Notes: generated by a model not told the origin, from the sequence alone. Shown: positions 17,245 through 26,153, counted from the first letter of the stretch. The stretch is 64,000 nucleotides of DNA from Romboutsia hominis (GCF_900002575.1 NZ_LN650648.1:2581565-2645564); one strand, 5' to 3'. Program-made: numbers and translations.

Positions 17245-18133
17245 CTAATATTATTTCTATATTTCTTTTTATTATTTTTTTGCCTCTCCAACTAAAAGCT
17301 CTATTTCCATATCTCCTTTTAAACTCTTTGTTTGATATTTCATCAATTTCTTCAAAATCTAAATTTAATATTAAATCTTTCATAAATTCTTCTATATGAG
17401 TTTCTTTTATATTTTTATTGTGAGGACATACTTCTTGGCATATATCACATCCAAAAATTTTCCCACTATTTTTAATTGCTTTAACTTCTTCTAAAGATAA
17501 TTCTTCTTTCTTCTGAGTTATATATGATAAACACTTTCTAGGGTTCATATCATAATTTCCTAAAAGAGCATTTCCCGGACAATATTTTACACATTTTCCA
17601 CATTTCATACATTCTTTATCCAATGGCTTATCTAAAGAAAATTCATAATTATTTATAATATAACCAATAAATACATAAGAACCATATTTATCTGTTATTA
17701 TATTATTATTTATTCCAAAATACCCTATTCCAGACAAATAAGCTAATTCTCTATCTACTAATGGACCATTATCTACAAATATTTTATATTCAAATCCTTC
17801 GATATTCTCATCTAAATAATCGCATACTTTCTGTAATAATTCTTTCGCTACTATATGATAATCTAAACCTCTACAGTATCTAGATAAATTTGACTCTTTT
17901 TCATTATCTATATGGTATGGAAAGGCACATACTATTATAGATTTAGCATCTTTCATTATATTTTTAGGATTAATTCTGTTTTCTAAAATAGGTTCTTCCA
18001 TTCCAGTAATATGTTCTTTTTCTATTCTTTCTTTTAATTTTTTTTCTAATTCATAGTTTACATTAACTCCTGTTATGCCTACTGTATCTAAGCCCAATGA
18101 TTTAAAGTACTCTTTTAATTTTTCTTTATTCAT
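17234..18133 (-). CDS. queG: epoxyqueuosine reductase (short form)
   Basis: Catalyses the last step of queuosine synthesis in tRNA, using cobalamin and two [4Fe-4S] clusters. The N-terminal DUF1730 half is followed by CMKCGKCVKYCPGNAL and later FGCDICQEVCPHN, the two cluster motifs. An ATG at 18148 exists, but GGAAGGG sits just before the ATG at 18133, which gives 299 residues. That is about 80 shorter than E. coli or Bacillus QueG: the C-terminal HEAT-repeat region is missing after RAFSWRGKKIIKRN. The cobalamin need connects it loosely to the B12 riboswitch at 59.5 kb. Confidence 0.92.
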   Translation of the reverse strand: MNKEKLKEYFKSLGLDTVGITGVNVNYELEKKLKERIEKEHITGMEEPILENRINPKNIMKDAKSIIVCAFPYHIDNEKESNLSRYCRGLDYHIVAKELLQKVCDYLDENIEGFEYKIFVDNGPLVDRELAYLSGIGYFGINNNIITDKYGSYVFIGYIINNYEFSLDKPLDKECMKCGKCVKYCPGNALLGNYDMNPRKCLSYITQKKEELSLEEVKAIKNSGKIFGCDICQEVCPHNKNIKETHIEEFMKDLILNLDFEEIDEISNKEFKRRYGNRAFSWRGKKIIKRNIEIILEKS

Positions 18134-18197
18134 AAAATTCCCTTCCATTAATTTTTTATTAGCTTTATAATATTTAAGATGTAAGGATGGTGATAAA

Positions 18198-18602
18198 TTG
18201 ATTAAATTAACAATCCCAGGTAGACCAATAAGTAAGTCTAATTTTAAACTTCACAACGTCCATGGTCAAGCATGGATGCCATCAAAAGGTAAACACTCTA
18301 AATATTTAGCCTATGAAAACATGATAGCAGGTTATATAAACCAACAATATGATGGAGAAACTATAGAAGAAGATTTAATAACTATTTTAAAATTATATTT
18401 CCCTAATAAACGTATGGGCGATTTACATAACTATCCTAAAAGTATATGTGATGGAATAGAAAAAAGTGGAATAATAAAAAATGATAAACAGTTAAAACCT
18501 GTATTATTATTTGATTTTATAGATAAAGAAAATCCTCGTGTTGAAATAGAACTTTATCCTGCTTCTGAATATGATGTTTCTTATAGCATTCTTAAAAAAT
18601 AA
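18198..18602 (+). CDS. RusA-like Holliday junction resolvase
   Basis: A 134-residue protein with the RusA layout: IPGRPISKSNF near the start and the metal-binding stretch GDLHNYPKSICDGIEKSGIIKND (about 74-96), whose Asp residues correspond to the catalytic D..N..K...D....ND pattern. RusA cuts four-way DNA junctions. It starts at TTG with an AAGGATGG site; an in-frame ATG is absent. RusA genes are usually carried by phages, but no other phage gene is near, so this is a stand-alone chromosomal copy. It faces the aldo/keto reductase gene. Confidence 0.8.
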   Translation: MIKLTIPGRPISKSNFKLHNVHGQAWMPSKGKHSKYLAYENMIAGYINQQYDGETIEEDLITILKLYFPNKRMGDLHNYPKSICDGIEKSGIIKNDKQLKPVLLFDFIDKENPRVEIELYPASEYDVSYSILKK

Positions 18603-18678
18603 ATAGTAACATAAACTTTTTGATTTTTACTTTGATTATTTTTTCTAAAAACTATATAAGCTATAAGATTTTATATCT

Positions 18679-18715
18679 AAAAAGAGAACTTAATCTAAAT
18701 TAAGTTCTCTTTTTA
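18679..18715. terminator. bidirectional terminator between the RusA-like and aldo/keto reductase genes
   Basis: Stem AAAAGAGAACTTAA / TTAAGTTCTCTTTT (about 18680-18693 with 18700-18713) with A and T runs on either side, between convergent genes. Confidence 0.85.
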
Positions 18716-19726
18716 TTAACCAAGTTTAGCGCATACTTCTTTTAACATTTCTCTTATTGGTAAATTATATGGACATTTAGTTTCACATAACCCACAATTT
18801 ACACATTCATTAGCTTTACCAACTGTAGATGCATATCTTTCTTTTGCCCATTTTTTAAGGTTATATCTAGTATAATATCCTTCTAGTAAAAAATTGGCTG
18901 GGATATTTACTCCTACTGGACATGGTAAGCAATATTCACATCTTCTACAAAATCTTTTGCCTAATGTACTTTTTATTTCTTCTATTTTTTTATTGTCATC
19001 TTCATTTAATTCTAGATTATTAAGTACCGCACTATTTTGCTTTACCTGCTCTATACTTTCCATACCTGGTATAGCAACATCAATATAATCTTTTGATAAT
19101 ATATACTTAATAGCTAAAGTTGCATCATCTAGTGCTCCTCCTGCTAAAGGTTTCATTACTATTATTCCTATACCCTTCTCATTAGCTTTTTTAAATACTT
19201 CATCTGCTTGATTCTCAACTATATTATAAGGAAACTGTATAGTTTCAAATTTATCATTTTCAACTACCTTTTCTATAGTTTCTAAACTATGGCTAGTTAT
19301 TCCTATATGTTTTATTTTTCCTTCTTTTTTAGCTTCTAACAAAGCTTTATATGCTTTATTATCTGCAAATATTTCATCATATTCTTCACTTTTTACATTG
19401 TGTAGTTGATATAAATCTATATAATCTGTTTTTAAGTTCTTAAGACTTATTTCTATATCATTTTTCATAGCCTCATAGTCTCTAGACATACTCTTTGTGG
19501 CTATAAAAAATTTTTCTCTTTTTTCTTCAATTGCATTTCCTATATACTCTTCACTAACTGTATATCCTCTAGCTGTATCTATAAAGTTTATTCCTTGTGC
19601 TTCAAGTTCATTTATTACTTTATTAGTCTCTTCTTGGGTAATTCTTTGTATAGGTATTCCCCCAAATCCTACTCTTTTAACCTTCATATTAGTTTTACCT
19701 AATTCTCTCAATCTACTTCCCTCCAC
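18716..19726 (-). CDS. aldo/keto reductase with C-terminal [4Fe-4S] domain
   Basis: A 336-residue oxidoreductase. The first ~265 residues are the aldo/keto reductase barrel (GFGGIPIQRI, FIDTARGYTVSEEYIG with the catalytic Asp/Tyr, LYQLHNV, GITSHS, GIIVMKPLAGGAL). The tail carries Cys clusters FCRRCEYCLPCP and ECVNCGLCETKCPYNLP, a ferredoxin-type addition common in anaerobes. Substrate unknown. It lies ten bases downstream of nfo and is probably co-transcribed with it. ATG with GGAGGG site. Confidence 0.9.
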   Translation of the reverse strand: MEGSRLRELGKTNMKVKRVGFGGIPIQRITQEETNKVINELEAQGINFIDTARGYTVSEEYIGNAIEEKREKFFIATKSMSRDYEAMKNDIEISLKNLKTDYIDLYQLHNVKSEEYDEIFADNKAYKALLEAKKEGKIKHIGITSHSLETIEKVVENDKFETIQFPYNIVENQADEVFKKANEKGIGIIVMKPLAGGALDDATLAIKYILSKDYIDVAIPGMESIEQVKQNSAVLNNLELNEDDNKKIEEIKSTLGKRFCRRCEYCLPCPVGVNIPANFLLEGYYTRYNLKKWAKERYASTVGKANECVNCGLCETKCPYNLPIREMLKEVCAKLG

Positions 19727-19736
19727 TTAAACTTTA

Positions 19737-20573
19737 CTATTTAGTTTCTATTATATCCCTTAGCATTTTTATTTCTTTTTTATGACCTTCATCTTCAAGA
19801 GGTGTTTCTAAGAAAAATGGTAAATCCTTTATCTTTGGATGTGTCATAAAATTAATAATAGCATCTAATCCTATTTTACCTTCTCCTATTACTGAATGTC
19901 TATCTTTCTTTTCACCAAATCCCATCATACTATCATTTAAATGTATTGTTTTCAATCTATCTAATCCTATGATTTCATCAAATTGATTTAAAACTTCATC
20001 TAAGTTATTTACTATATCATATCCTGCTGAGAATATATGGCAAGTGTCTAAACATACCCCTAGTTTTTCATTATGTTCTACACCATCTATAATTCTTTTT
20101 ATTTGTTCAAACTCAAATCCTATTTCAGTACCTTTTCCAGACATAGTTTCTAAAAGAACTGTTATATTTTCATTTCCTGTTAAGGCTTCATTTAGTGCTG
20201 CTATTATCTTATTTATTCCAGCATCAATCCCTCCACCAACATGGCTGCCTGGATGGAAACATATATACTCTATTCCTAAAGAATCCATTCTTTCTATATC
20301 TTCTTTTATGACTTTTCTTCCAAATTCATATACATCATCTTTAGCAGCTGCCAAGTTCATAGTATATGGTGCATGTGCCAATAATGGGCCAAAGTTATTT
20401 TCTTTTCTTATTTCTTGAAAGTTTGCTATATCTTTTGTATCAAATTCTCTGGCATTTCCTCCTCTTGGATTTCTACTAAAGAATTGAAATGTGTTAGCTC
20501 CTATTTCGACTGCTGTTTTTGCAGCTTTTGCATATCCTTTTGCTATTGATATATGTGGTCCTATTATAATCAT
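19737..20573 (-). CDS. nfo: endonuclease IV
   Basis: An AP endonuclease that cuts 5' to abasic sites, using three zinc ions. The metal-ligand segments are all present: [60 protein letters not shown] and FFLETP. An ATG at 20600 would add nine residues, but AAGGAG lies ahead of the ATG at 20573, giving MIIIGPHIS and 278 residues, the family length. The aldo/keto reductase gene follows after ten bases. Confidence 0.95.
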   Translation of the reverse strand: MIIIGPHISIAKGYAKAAKTAVEIGANTFQFFSRNPRGGNAREFDTKDIANFQEIRKENNFGPLLAHAPYTMNLAAAKDDVYEFGRKVIKEDIERMDSLGIEYICFHPGSHVGGGIDAGINKIIAALNEALTGNENITVLLETMSGKGTEIGFEFEQIKRIIDGVEHNEKLGVCLDTCHIFSAGYDIVNNLDEVLNQFDEIIGLDRLKTIHLNDSMMGFGEKKDRHSVIGEGKIGLDAIINFMTHPKIKDLPFFLETPLEDEGHKKEIKMLRDIIETK

Positions 20574-20632
20574 ATTTACTCTCCTTATGTCTTTTATCAT
20601 ATTTTGATTTATTTTATATTTTAATTATACCC

Positions 20633-20667
20633 AAAAAAATAAGTATCAACAAAGGTCGATACTTATT
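20633..20667 (-). terminator. terminator of the ArsR-type regulator gene
   Basis: Stem AATAAGTATC / GATACTTATT (20638-20647 with 20658-20667) followed on the minus strand by seven T. Overlaps the last base pairs of the gene. Confidence 0.85.
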
Positions 20668-21217
20668 ATATGCTAATCGCTTCTTCTACTGGTATTGCCA
20701 ATACTGATATGTTATATCCTATTTCATTTTCATCAGTATTTCTAGAATCTACGATTTCTTGTATTTTTATCTTAATTGCATTATTTAACTCTATAAGTTC
20801 ACTTTCCGTAAGTGATATATTTTGATATTCAACTATACTTTCATCAAGCAACCTATTTCCCTCTGCTGCACTATAAAATAATTCGCTCATGTTTTCAAAC
20901 TTAGATATACTAAGTTGTTCTTCATCTGTTAGTGAGAAGTTAAGAATCTTTTGCCCAATAACTATATTTTTTGCACTCGGGTAATAGTACTTCTCTACTA
21001 TTCCAGATTTTATCTTTTCTTCTACTAACTCCAAAATTCCTACCTTATAAAGAGTTTTTATATGATAGTTAATTTTTGCATGAGGCTCATCTAATAATTG
21101 TGATAATTGCTTTGCTGATAGTGGTGATTTATCAAATGTTTTTAAAATGTCTATTCTTCTAGGATGTGCAATTGCTTTTATACATTCTAAGTCCCTAAGC
21201 ACTAGTACTTCCTTCAT
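20666..21217 (-). CDS. ArsR-type winged-helix transcriptional regulator
   Basis: A 183-residue protein whose first ~80 residues form an ArsR/HTH_20 DNA-binding domain (IKAIAHPRRIDILKTF, SAKQLSQLLDEPHAKINYHIKTLYKVGILELVEE). No cysteine metal site is visible. The remaining 100 residues are helical and unassigned. It begins 82 bases after the glutaminase stop on the same strand with no terminator between, so it may be co-transcribed with glsA. Target unknown; sites in the glsA promoter would be the first guess. Confidence 0.85.
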   Translation of the reverse strand: MKEVLVLRDLECIKAIAHPRRIDILKTFDKSPLSAKQLSQLLDEPHAKINYHIKTLYKVGILELVEEKIKSGIVEKYYYPSAKNIVIGQKILNFSLTDEEQLSISKFENMSELFYSAAEGNRLLDESIVEYQNISLTESELIELNNAIKIKIQEIVDSRNTDENEIGYNISVLAIPVEEAISI

Positions 21218-21299
21218 TCCCCCACCCCTATAAAAAAATTGTTTTATTTATAAGATAATTATATATTAAGGACTTGTAGTTGTCAAAAAATTCTATAAT

Positions 21300-22217
21300 T
21301 TAAAATATGTTAAGTTCTAACTTTTGAGATAATTCTTCTAGTATCTTTATACCAGCTATACTATTTCCCTTTTTATCTAGAGCTGGTCCGTATACTCCAA
21401 TACCCATAGTATTTGGAACAGATGCTAGTATTCCTCCACCAACTCCTGATTTTGCAGGTATTCCAACTTTTATAGCAAACTCTCCTGATGCGTCATACAT
21501 TCCACATGTAACCATAAATGTCTTAACTATCCTTGATACTTTTTCATCTATTATTCTTTCACCAGTTTCTATGTCTACACCATAAGATGCAAGATTAACT
21601 CCTATTCGTGCTAAATCTAATGTGTCAACTTCTATCGAACATTGTTTAAAGTATAAATCTAATAATTCTTCTACATCTCCTTGTATAAACCCGTCATTTC
21701 TTAAAAGATAAGCCATAGCTCTATTTCTATCTCCGGTCATTTTCTCTGACTTATACACATCATAATTTATTCCCAAGTTATCATTTTTAGCTAATTTTCT
21801 AAAGAACTTTAACATTCTTTCTTCTTTTTCTTCTAAACTAGCACCTTTTATTAAAGATGTAGTTACTATAGCACCTGCATTTATCATTGGATTACTTGGC
21901 TTTTTAGTATCATTTGTTTCTAATTTCATTATTGAGTTAAATGGATCACCACTAGGTTCTTTACCTACTTTAGAAAAAACATATTGCCAGTCATTATCCA
22001 TCAACGCCATCGCAAGAACAACTATTTTAGATACACTTTGAATCGTAAATTTAGTATCCCAATTACCAGCTTTATATATGTTGTTATCTTTATCTATTAC
22101 ACATATACCCAGATCATCTCTTTTGGCTTTCTTTAATTCTGGTATGTATCCTGCTACCTGTCCATAATTTGTATATTTCCTATTTGAATTTAATACTTCT
22201 TCAAGAATCTTTTCCAT
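21300..22217 (-). CDS. glsA: glutaminase
   Basis: Hydrolyses glutamine to glutamate and ammonia. The 305 residues show the serine beta-lactamase-like fold of the family: nucleophile motif SVSK (S-x-x-K, about residues 61-64), PSNPMINAGAI, the Tyr of AYLLRNDGFI and the closing IPAKSGVGGGI. Length is standard. ATG with GGAGGAG site. Upstream (22218-22270) is a short promoter region. Confidence 0.96.
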   Translation of the reverse strand: MEKILEEVLNSNRKYTNYGQVAGYIPELKKAKRDDLGICVIDKDNNIYKAGNWDTKFTIQSVSKIVVLAMALMDNDWQYVFSKVGKEPSGDPFNSIMKLETNDTKKPSNPMINAGAIVTTSLIKGASLEEKEERMLKFFRKLAKNDNLGINYDVYKSEKMTGDRNRAMAYLLRNDGFIQGDVEELLDLYFKQCSIEVDTLDLARIGVNLASYGVDIETGERIIDEKVSRIVKTFMVTCGMYDASGEFAIKVGIPAKSGVGGGILASVPNTMGIGVYGPALDKKGNSIAGIKILEELSQKLELNIF

Positions 22218-22270
22218 ACTTCTCCTCCTAATTTAATTACGTTTCCAAATGTCTAATAAATATATAATAC

Positions 22271-22305
22271 AGAAACCCCTGATATTCTGTCAACATCAGG
22301 GGTTT
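22271..22305 (-). terminator. terminator after the ThrRS-like/kinase fusion gene
   Basis: Stem AAACCCCTGAT / ATCAGGGGTTT (22273-22283 with 22294-22304), GC-rich for this DNA, with only a short T stretch on the minus strand. Confidence 0.7.
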
Positions 22306-22312
22306 TATAGTA

Positions 22313-23980
22313 TTAATCAACTATTTTACTTCCACCTACAAACTCTCTCAATATTGATGTTGGTGGTATATCTGATATGTCTGATAACTCAACAAAATAT
22401 TGAAGAAACTTTAAAAGTCTATTAGCTTCTATATATGAACTATTTTCCTTATCAATTTCCTCTAGTAATGGTTTTGCGTACTTTTTCAATACTGCTAATT
22501 CATAAATACATGCAGAGTTAAATATTATATCCGCTTCCTCTTGATATGGGAATATATTTTTCTTCTCTCCACGTCTTACTGATTCCCACTGCATTATTGT
22601 CTTTTCTGCGCTATAACCTCTAAAATTATAATCTCTAACCATTCTTCTTATTAACCTTAAATCCGTTGTAGGTATTCTATTATGGTCATCTAAATTAATT
22701 TGAGTTAGGGCACTTATATAAATTTTAAATTTATCTTCATCTGGTATTGATGATGTTAGCATAGGATTTAATCCATGTATTCCTTCTAATATTATTGGCT
22801 GATTTTCTTTTATTTTTAACTTCTTTCCTTTTTCTTCTCTTATTCCTAATTTAAAATTAAACTTAGGTAAACTTATTTCCTTACCTTCTAGTAAATCTTT
22901 TAAATCTTTATTAAATCTCTCTAAATCTATTGCATATATAGACTCAAAATCATAATTTCCAAATTCATCTAGTGGAGTATGCTCTCTATTAACAAAGTAA
23001 TCATCTAAAGATATTGATACAGGATTTAGATTATTGACTCTAAGATGTATTGATAATCTATGAGCAAAACTTGTTTTACCTGATGATGAAGGAGCTGCTA
23101 TTAATATAACTCTCTTATTTTTTTCTTTTATAATATCTGCTATTTGAGATAATTTTTTCTCATGTAGAGCTTCTACTGTTCTTATAATTTCTCCATACTC
23201 TTTTCTTTCTATTACCTCATTAAGTGTAGTTACTTTACTTACTCCCATAAGCTTTGACCAATTCTCCGCTTCATGATATACACTCGATAACTTAGGCTGT
23301 TCTTTAAATTTAGTTGGTATATTTTTATTTTCTTCACTTGGACCTAATACTATTATTCCATTTTTATATGGTTTTAAATCAAATGTCTTTATATATCCCG
23401 TAGATGGTAACATATATCCATAGAAATGATTTATATGATTGTTACACTTATATATCTTTACATCATCATGTTCCTTGTATTTAAGAAGCTCTGCTTTCTC
23501 ATACATTTTATTATCTTTAAATATTTTTATTGCTTCTTCTTTATTAGTGTCTATTCTTTCTATTTTATAATTAGACTCTATTATATCTTTCATTTTTTTG
23601 TTTATAGCTTCTACATCTTTCTCTATCAATTCTCCATCTTTATGAACTTCACAATATAATCCCTTTGATAGAGAATGTTCTATTACTACTCGACAATCTT
23701 TAAATACTTCGTTACAAGCCATTATAAATATAAATGACACAGTTCTAAAGTATACTCTTAATCCATCTTCGCTAGTTGTATCTAAAAAACTTAATTTACA
23801 GTCTTTGTTTATACTATAATTTAATTCTCTTAGTTTGTTGTCTATAACTCCTAATGTTATGTATCCTTTATAGTCTTTATCTATTTCTTTTACTATACTT
23901 TCTAGTTTTACTCCTGGAGAATCTTTTTCTATTTTATAAACTTTTTCATTTCCTTCTACATTGATAGTTATATTTTTCAT
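22313..23980 (-). CDS. uridine kinase-like protein fused to ThrRS-like TGS/editing domains
   Basis: A 555-residue fusion. Residues 1-65 resemble a TGS domain and 70-215 the editing domain of ThrRS (GLYCEVHKDGELIEKDVEAINKKM parallels ThrRS; MLPSTGYIKTFDL parallels HLPSTKKVKSV). The zinc-binding HTSAH of ThrRS is replaced here by RTVSF, so editing activity is unlikely. Residues 285-500 are a phosphoribulokinase/uridine-kinase-type P-loop domain: Walker A APSSSGKT (296-303), ISLDDYFVNRE, ILEGIHGLNP, RRMVRDYNFRG. The real substrate is unknown; similar fusions occur in clostridia annotated as nucleoside kinase. ATG with AGGAGA site. Confidence 0.88.
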   Translation of the reverse strand: MKNITINVEGNEKVYKIEKDSPGVKLESIVKEIDKDYKGYITLGVIDNKLRELNYSINKDCKLSFLDTTSEDGLRVYFRTVSFIFIMACNEVFKDCRVVIEHSLSKGLYCEVHKDGELIEKDVEAINKKMKDIIESNYKIERIDTNKEEAIKIFKDNKMYEKAELLKYKEHDDVKIYKCNNHINHFYGYMLPSTGYIKTFDLKPYKNGIIVLGPSEENKNIPTKFKEQPKLSSVYHEAENWSKLMGVSKVTTLNEVIERKEYGEIIRTVEALHEKKLSQIADIIKEKNKRVILIAAPSSSGKTSFAHRLSIHLRVNNLNPVSISLDDYFVNREHTPLDEFGNYDFESIYAIDLERFNKDLKDLLEGKEISLPKFNFKLGIREEKGKKLKIKENQPIILEGIHGLNPMLTSSIPDEDKFKIYISALTQINLDDHNRIPTTDLRLIRRMVRDYNFRGYSAEKTIMQWESVRRGEKKNIFPYQEEADIIFNSACIYELAVLKKYAKPLLEEIDKENSSYIEANRLLKFLQYFVELSDISDIPPTSILREFVGGSKIVD

Positions 23981-24004
23981 AGTAATCTCCTTTCTTTTAT
24001 ACTT

Positions 24005-24030
24005 AAAAAGAGGTATTTAAACCTCTTTTT
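24005..24030 (-). terminator. terminator of the HEPN-lepB-TIM barrel operon
   Basis: Stem AAAAAGAGGT / ACCTCTTTTT (24005-24014 with 24021-24030), overlapping the final codons of the TIM-barrel gene. Confidence 0.8.
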
Positions 24031-24778
24031 TAATCTCTTTTATATATTCTATACTTTCCTTTATATCATGATATTTTATCTCTAATATTAAGAACTCTGG
24101 TTCTAAGTCAATGATAGTTTTAACTTCTTTTTTATCTAATATACCTTTATTTATCCCTATATGTATATCTTTCTTTCCATCATTGTCACTTAAATGAACT
24201 ATTCTAATCTTGTTATGTAATTTGTCTATATAATTATCCCTATTGATTAGATTATGGCCTGTATCATAACAAAACCATAATTTTTCATTTTCTACTTTAT
24301 TAAATATATATTCAAAATCATATAGTTTGTTACCTACATTTGATAAATCACCATTATTAGAATAAGTATTTTCTATTGATATATTAGCTTTCGTCTTATT
24401 TATAATATCATTTAACATACTACATGATATATCTAAATATTTTTCTCTATTTTTATCTAATCTATCAGATATAACATACCCTAGGTGAAGATTGTAGTAA
24501 CAAATATTTAAATGTTTTAATTTATAGTTCATTTCTTCTACAAATCTTACCCAAGATTGTCTAATAAATTCTATATTCTCACACAAGTTTAACTCCATAG
24601 GTAAATGAATACTTAAAGATACATTTAATTCTTTAAGCTTGTCTATATATTTGTATATCTCATCACACTCATATAAGTTATCTATACCAAGTTCTATATG
24701 TTTTATTTCATCTATCTCTTTGCACAAATTTATTGCTTCATCAAGATTATATAATAATGCTGATATACCAATTTTCAT
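24017..24778 (-). CDS. sugar phosphate isomerase/epimerase-like TIM barrel protein
   Basis: A 253-residue member of the xylose isomerase-like/AP-endonuclease 2 superfamily. Metal-site strands are recognisable: LSIHLPMEL, YYNLHLGY, ISIENTYS, FCYDTGHNL, IVHLSDNDGKKDIHIGINKG. Substrate unknown. A GTG at 24787 directly follows the lepB stop, but AGGTG seven bases ahead of the ATG at 24778 favours that start. It is the third gene of a probable operon with the HEPN-type gene and lepB. Confidence 0.85.
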   Translation of the reverse strand: MKIGISALLYNLDEAINLCKEIDEIKHIELGIDNLYECDEIYKYIDKLKELNVSLSIHLPMELNLCENIEFIRQSWVRFVEEMNYKLKHLNICYYNLHLGYVISDRLDKNREKYLDISCSMLNDIINKTKANISIENTYSNNGDLSNVGNKLYDFEYIFNKVENEKLWFCYDTGHNLINRDNYIDKLHNKIRIVHLSDNDGKKDIHIGINKGILDKKEVKTIIDLEPEFLILEIKYHDIKESIEYIKEIKKEV

Positions 24779-24787
24779 GTAATTCAC

Positions 24788-25321
24788 CTATTTTACAGTT
24801 CCTATTTTATTAAATGGATATAACCTTATCATTACCTTACCCATTATATTTTTTTCATTTACTAACCCGACATCTTCATATCTACTATCTAAACTCTTCT
24901 CTCTATTATCTCCCATTGCAAATACTTCACCCTTTGGAACTGTCATATCTATATATCCATCTGTATAATTATCATGTATATATGGTTCATCTAATAACTT
25001 TCCATTTACATATACTTTGGAATTTTCTATCTTAATATGATCTCCTCCGGTTGCTATAACTCTCTTTACTAAGTCTTTAGGTTTTCCATTGTCTTGAAGT
25101 AAATTCGTATGGAATACTATTATGTCTCCCTTTTTTGGCTCTCCTATTTTATAAGCCATTCTATTAATTATTAAATAATCATTTTCCTTTAAAGTAGGAT
25201 ACATAGATTCTCCCTTAACTAAAGTAGGTCTTATAAATTGAGTTATTATAAATGCAAAAATAAGAGCAGTAGCTATTACCTTAATCCACTCTATTGCTTC
25301 TTTTTTTAATTTTTCACTCAT
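24788..25321 (-). CDS. lepB: signal peptidase I
   Basis: A 177-residue membrane-bound signal peptidase of the Gram-positive type. One N-terminal membrane segment (about residues 13-30) is followed by GESMYPTL with the catalytic Ser39, DLVKRVIATGGD with the general base Lys86, and GDNREKSLDSR, box E. It releases exported proteins from their signal peptides. Gene order is HEPN-type protein, lepB (31 bases later), TIM-barrel protein, all on the minus strand, so they are probably one transcript. Confidence 0.96.
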   Translation of the reverse strand: MSEKLKKEAIEWIKVIATALIFAFIITQFIRPTLVKGESMYPTLKENDYLIINRMAYKIGEPKKGDIIVFHTNLLQDNGKPKDLVKRVIATGGDHIKIENSKVYVNGKLLDEPYIHDNYTDGYIDMTVPKGEVFAMGDNREKSLDSRYEDVGLVNEKNIMGKVMIRLYPFNKIGTVK

Positions 25322-25352
25322 CCTAATAATCTCCTCCTAAATTTTAATTTAG

Positions 25353-26153
25353 TTAATAATTGGTGTAACTTCCTATCATTTGTATAGCCATCTCATTTAT
25401 ATTATCATATTTATCCATTTTTATACCTAAGTCTAGTAATTCACATGCTTTAACTAAGTCCTGAACTACTTCCATGGGATTGCCATATAACTCTTCAATA
25501 TCTTCTTTGCTAACCCCTTTAAATCCATGTCCAACTGGGCTTTCATGTCTAATCTTAATTAAATTTTCTAGTCTTTCTCCATTTAATATATCAACAACCT
25601 TTTCCATTCTTTTTGTTTTTTTAATATACCTATTTATATAGTTAGTCACCCCAGTTATTAGATTTCCATTATATATATTATACTTCTTTTTTAATGTATA
25701 TAGAATATTTTTCTTTGATACCATATAACCATGCATATTTACTTTATATTTTTTATTTTCCTTAGTACTTACAAATATATATTTAAATAATGCTTCCTTT
25801 AATCTATATAACCTTCCCAAAAAATCAATATACTCTTCATTAACAATTTGTATCTTCATATTTTCTATGAGCTCTGATAATATGTCTTCAGGTTCTCCAT
25901 TTTCTAGATTTTCTAGGTTAGAAACCAATCTTTTTATCTCTCTTCTACTTAACATCTCACTGCTCATCTTTTTTAAACTTATCGATGCTTTTTTAAAGTC
26001 AAAGTTTATAGCATACTTAGATGATTCCATTAATAGGTATAGATCTCCTTCGACTATACCAACTTCTTCTAATACATCAATTACCGCATCATAATCATAT
26101 CTTTGTAAAAATTTATATATAACATACTCTTTACTTTTATCTAATGGATTCAT
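25353..26153 (-). CDS. hypothetical protein with Csm6/Csx1-like HEPN signature
   Basis: A soluble, mostly helical protein of 266 residues with no membrane segment. Three segments recall the C-terminal HEPN half of Csm6/Csx1-type proteins: KYAINFDFKKASISLKK (about 46-62), FLGRLYRLKEALFKYIF (111-127) and R202-H-E-S-P-V-G-H209, an R-x6-H arrangement followed by GFKGVSKEDIEELYG. R-x4-6-H is the catalytic motif of HEPN ribonucleases. The N-terminal CARF sensor of Csm6 is absent and no CRISPR or cas gene is near. It is the first gene of the probable operon with lepB. The assignment is by eye; confidence in the HEPN idea is moderate. Confidence 0.6.
   Translation of the reverse strand: MNPLDKSKEYVIYKFLQRYDYDAVIDVLEEVGIVEGDLYLLMESSKYAINFDFKKASISLKKMSSEMLSRREIKRLVSNLENLENGEPEDILSELIENMKIQIVNEEYIDFLGRLYRLKEALFKYIFVSTKENKKYKVNMHGYMVSKKNILYTLKKKYNIYNGNLITGVTNYINRYIKKTKRMEKVVDILNGERLENLIKIRHESPVGHGFKGVSKEDIEELYGNPMEVVQDLVKACELLDLGIKMDKYDNINEMAIQMIGSYTNY

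Noticed and set aside
18198-18602. Prophage remnant around the RusA-like gene
   Set aside because: Neighbours are ordinary chromosomal genes; no integrase, terminase or attachment repeats.
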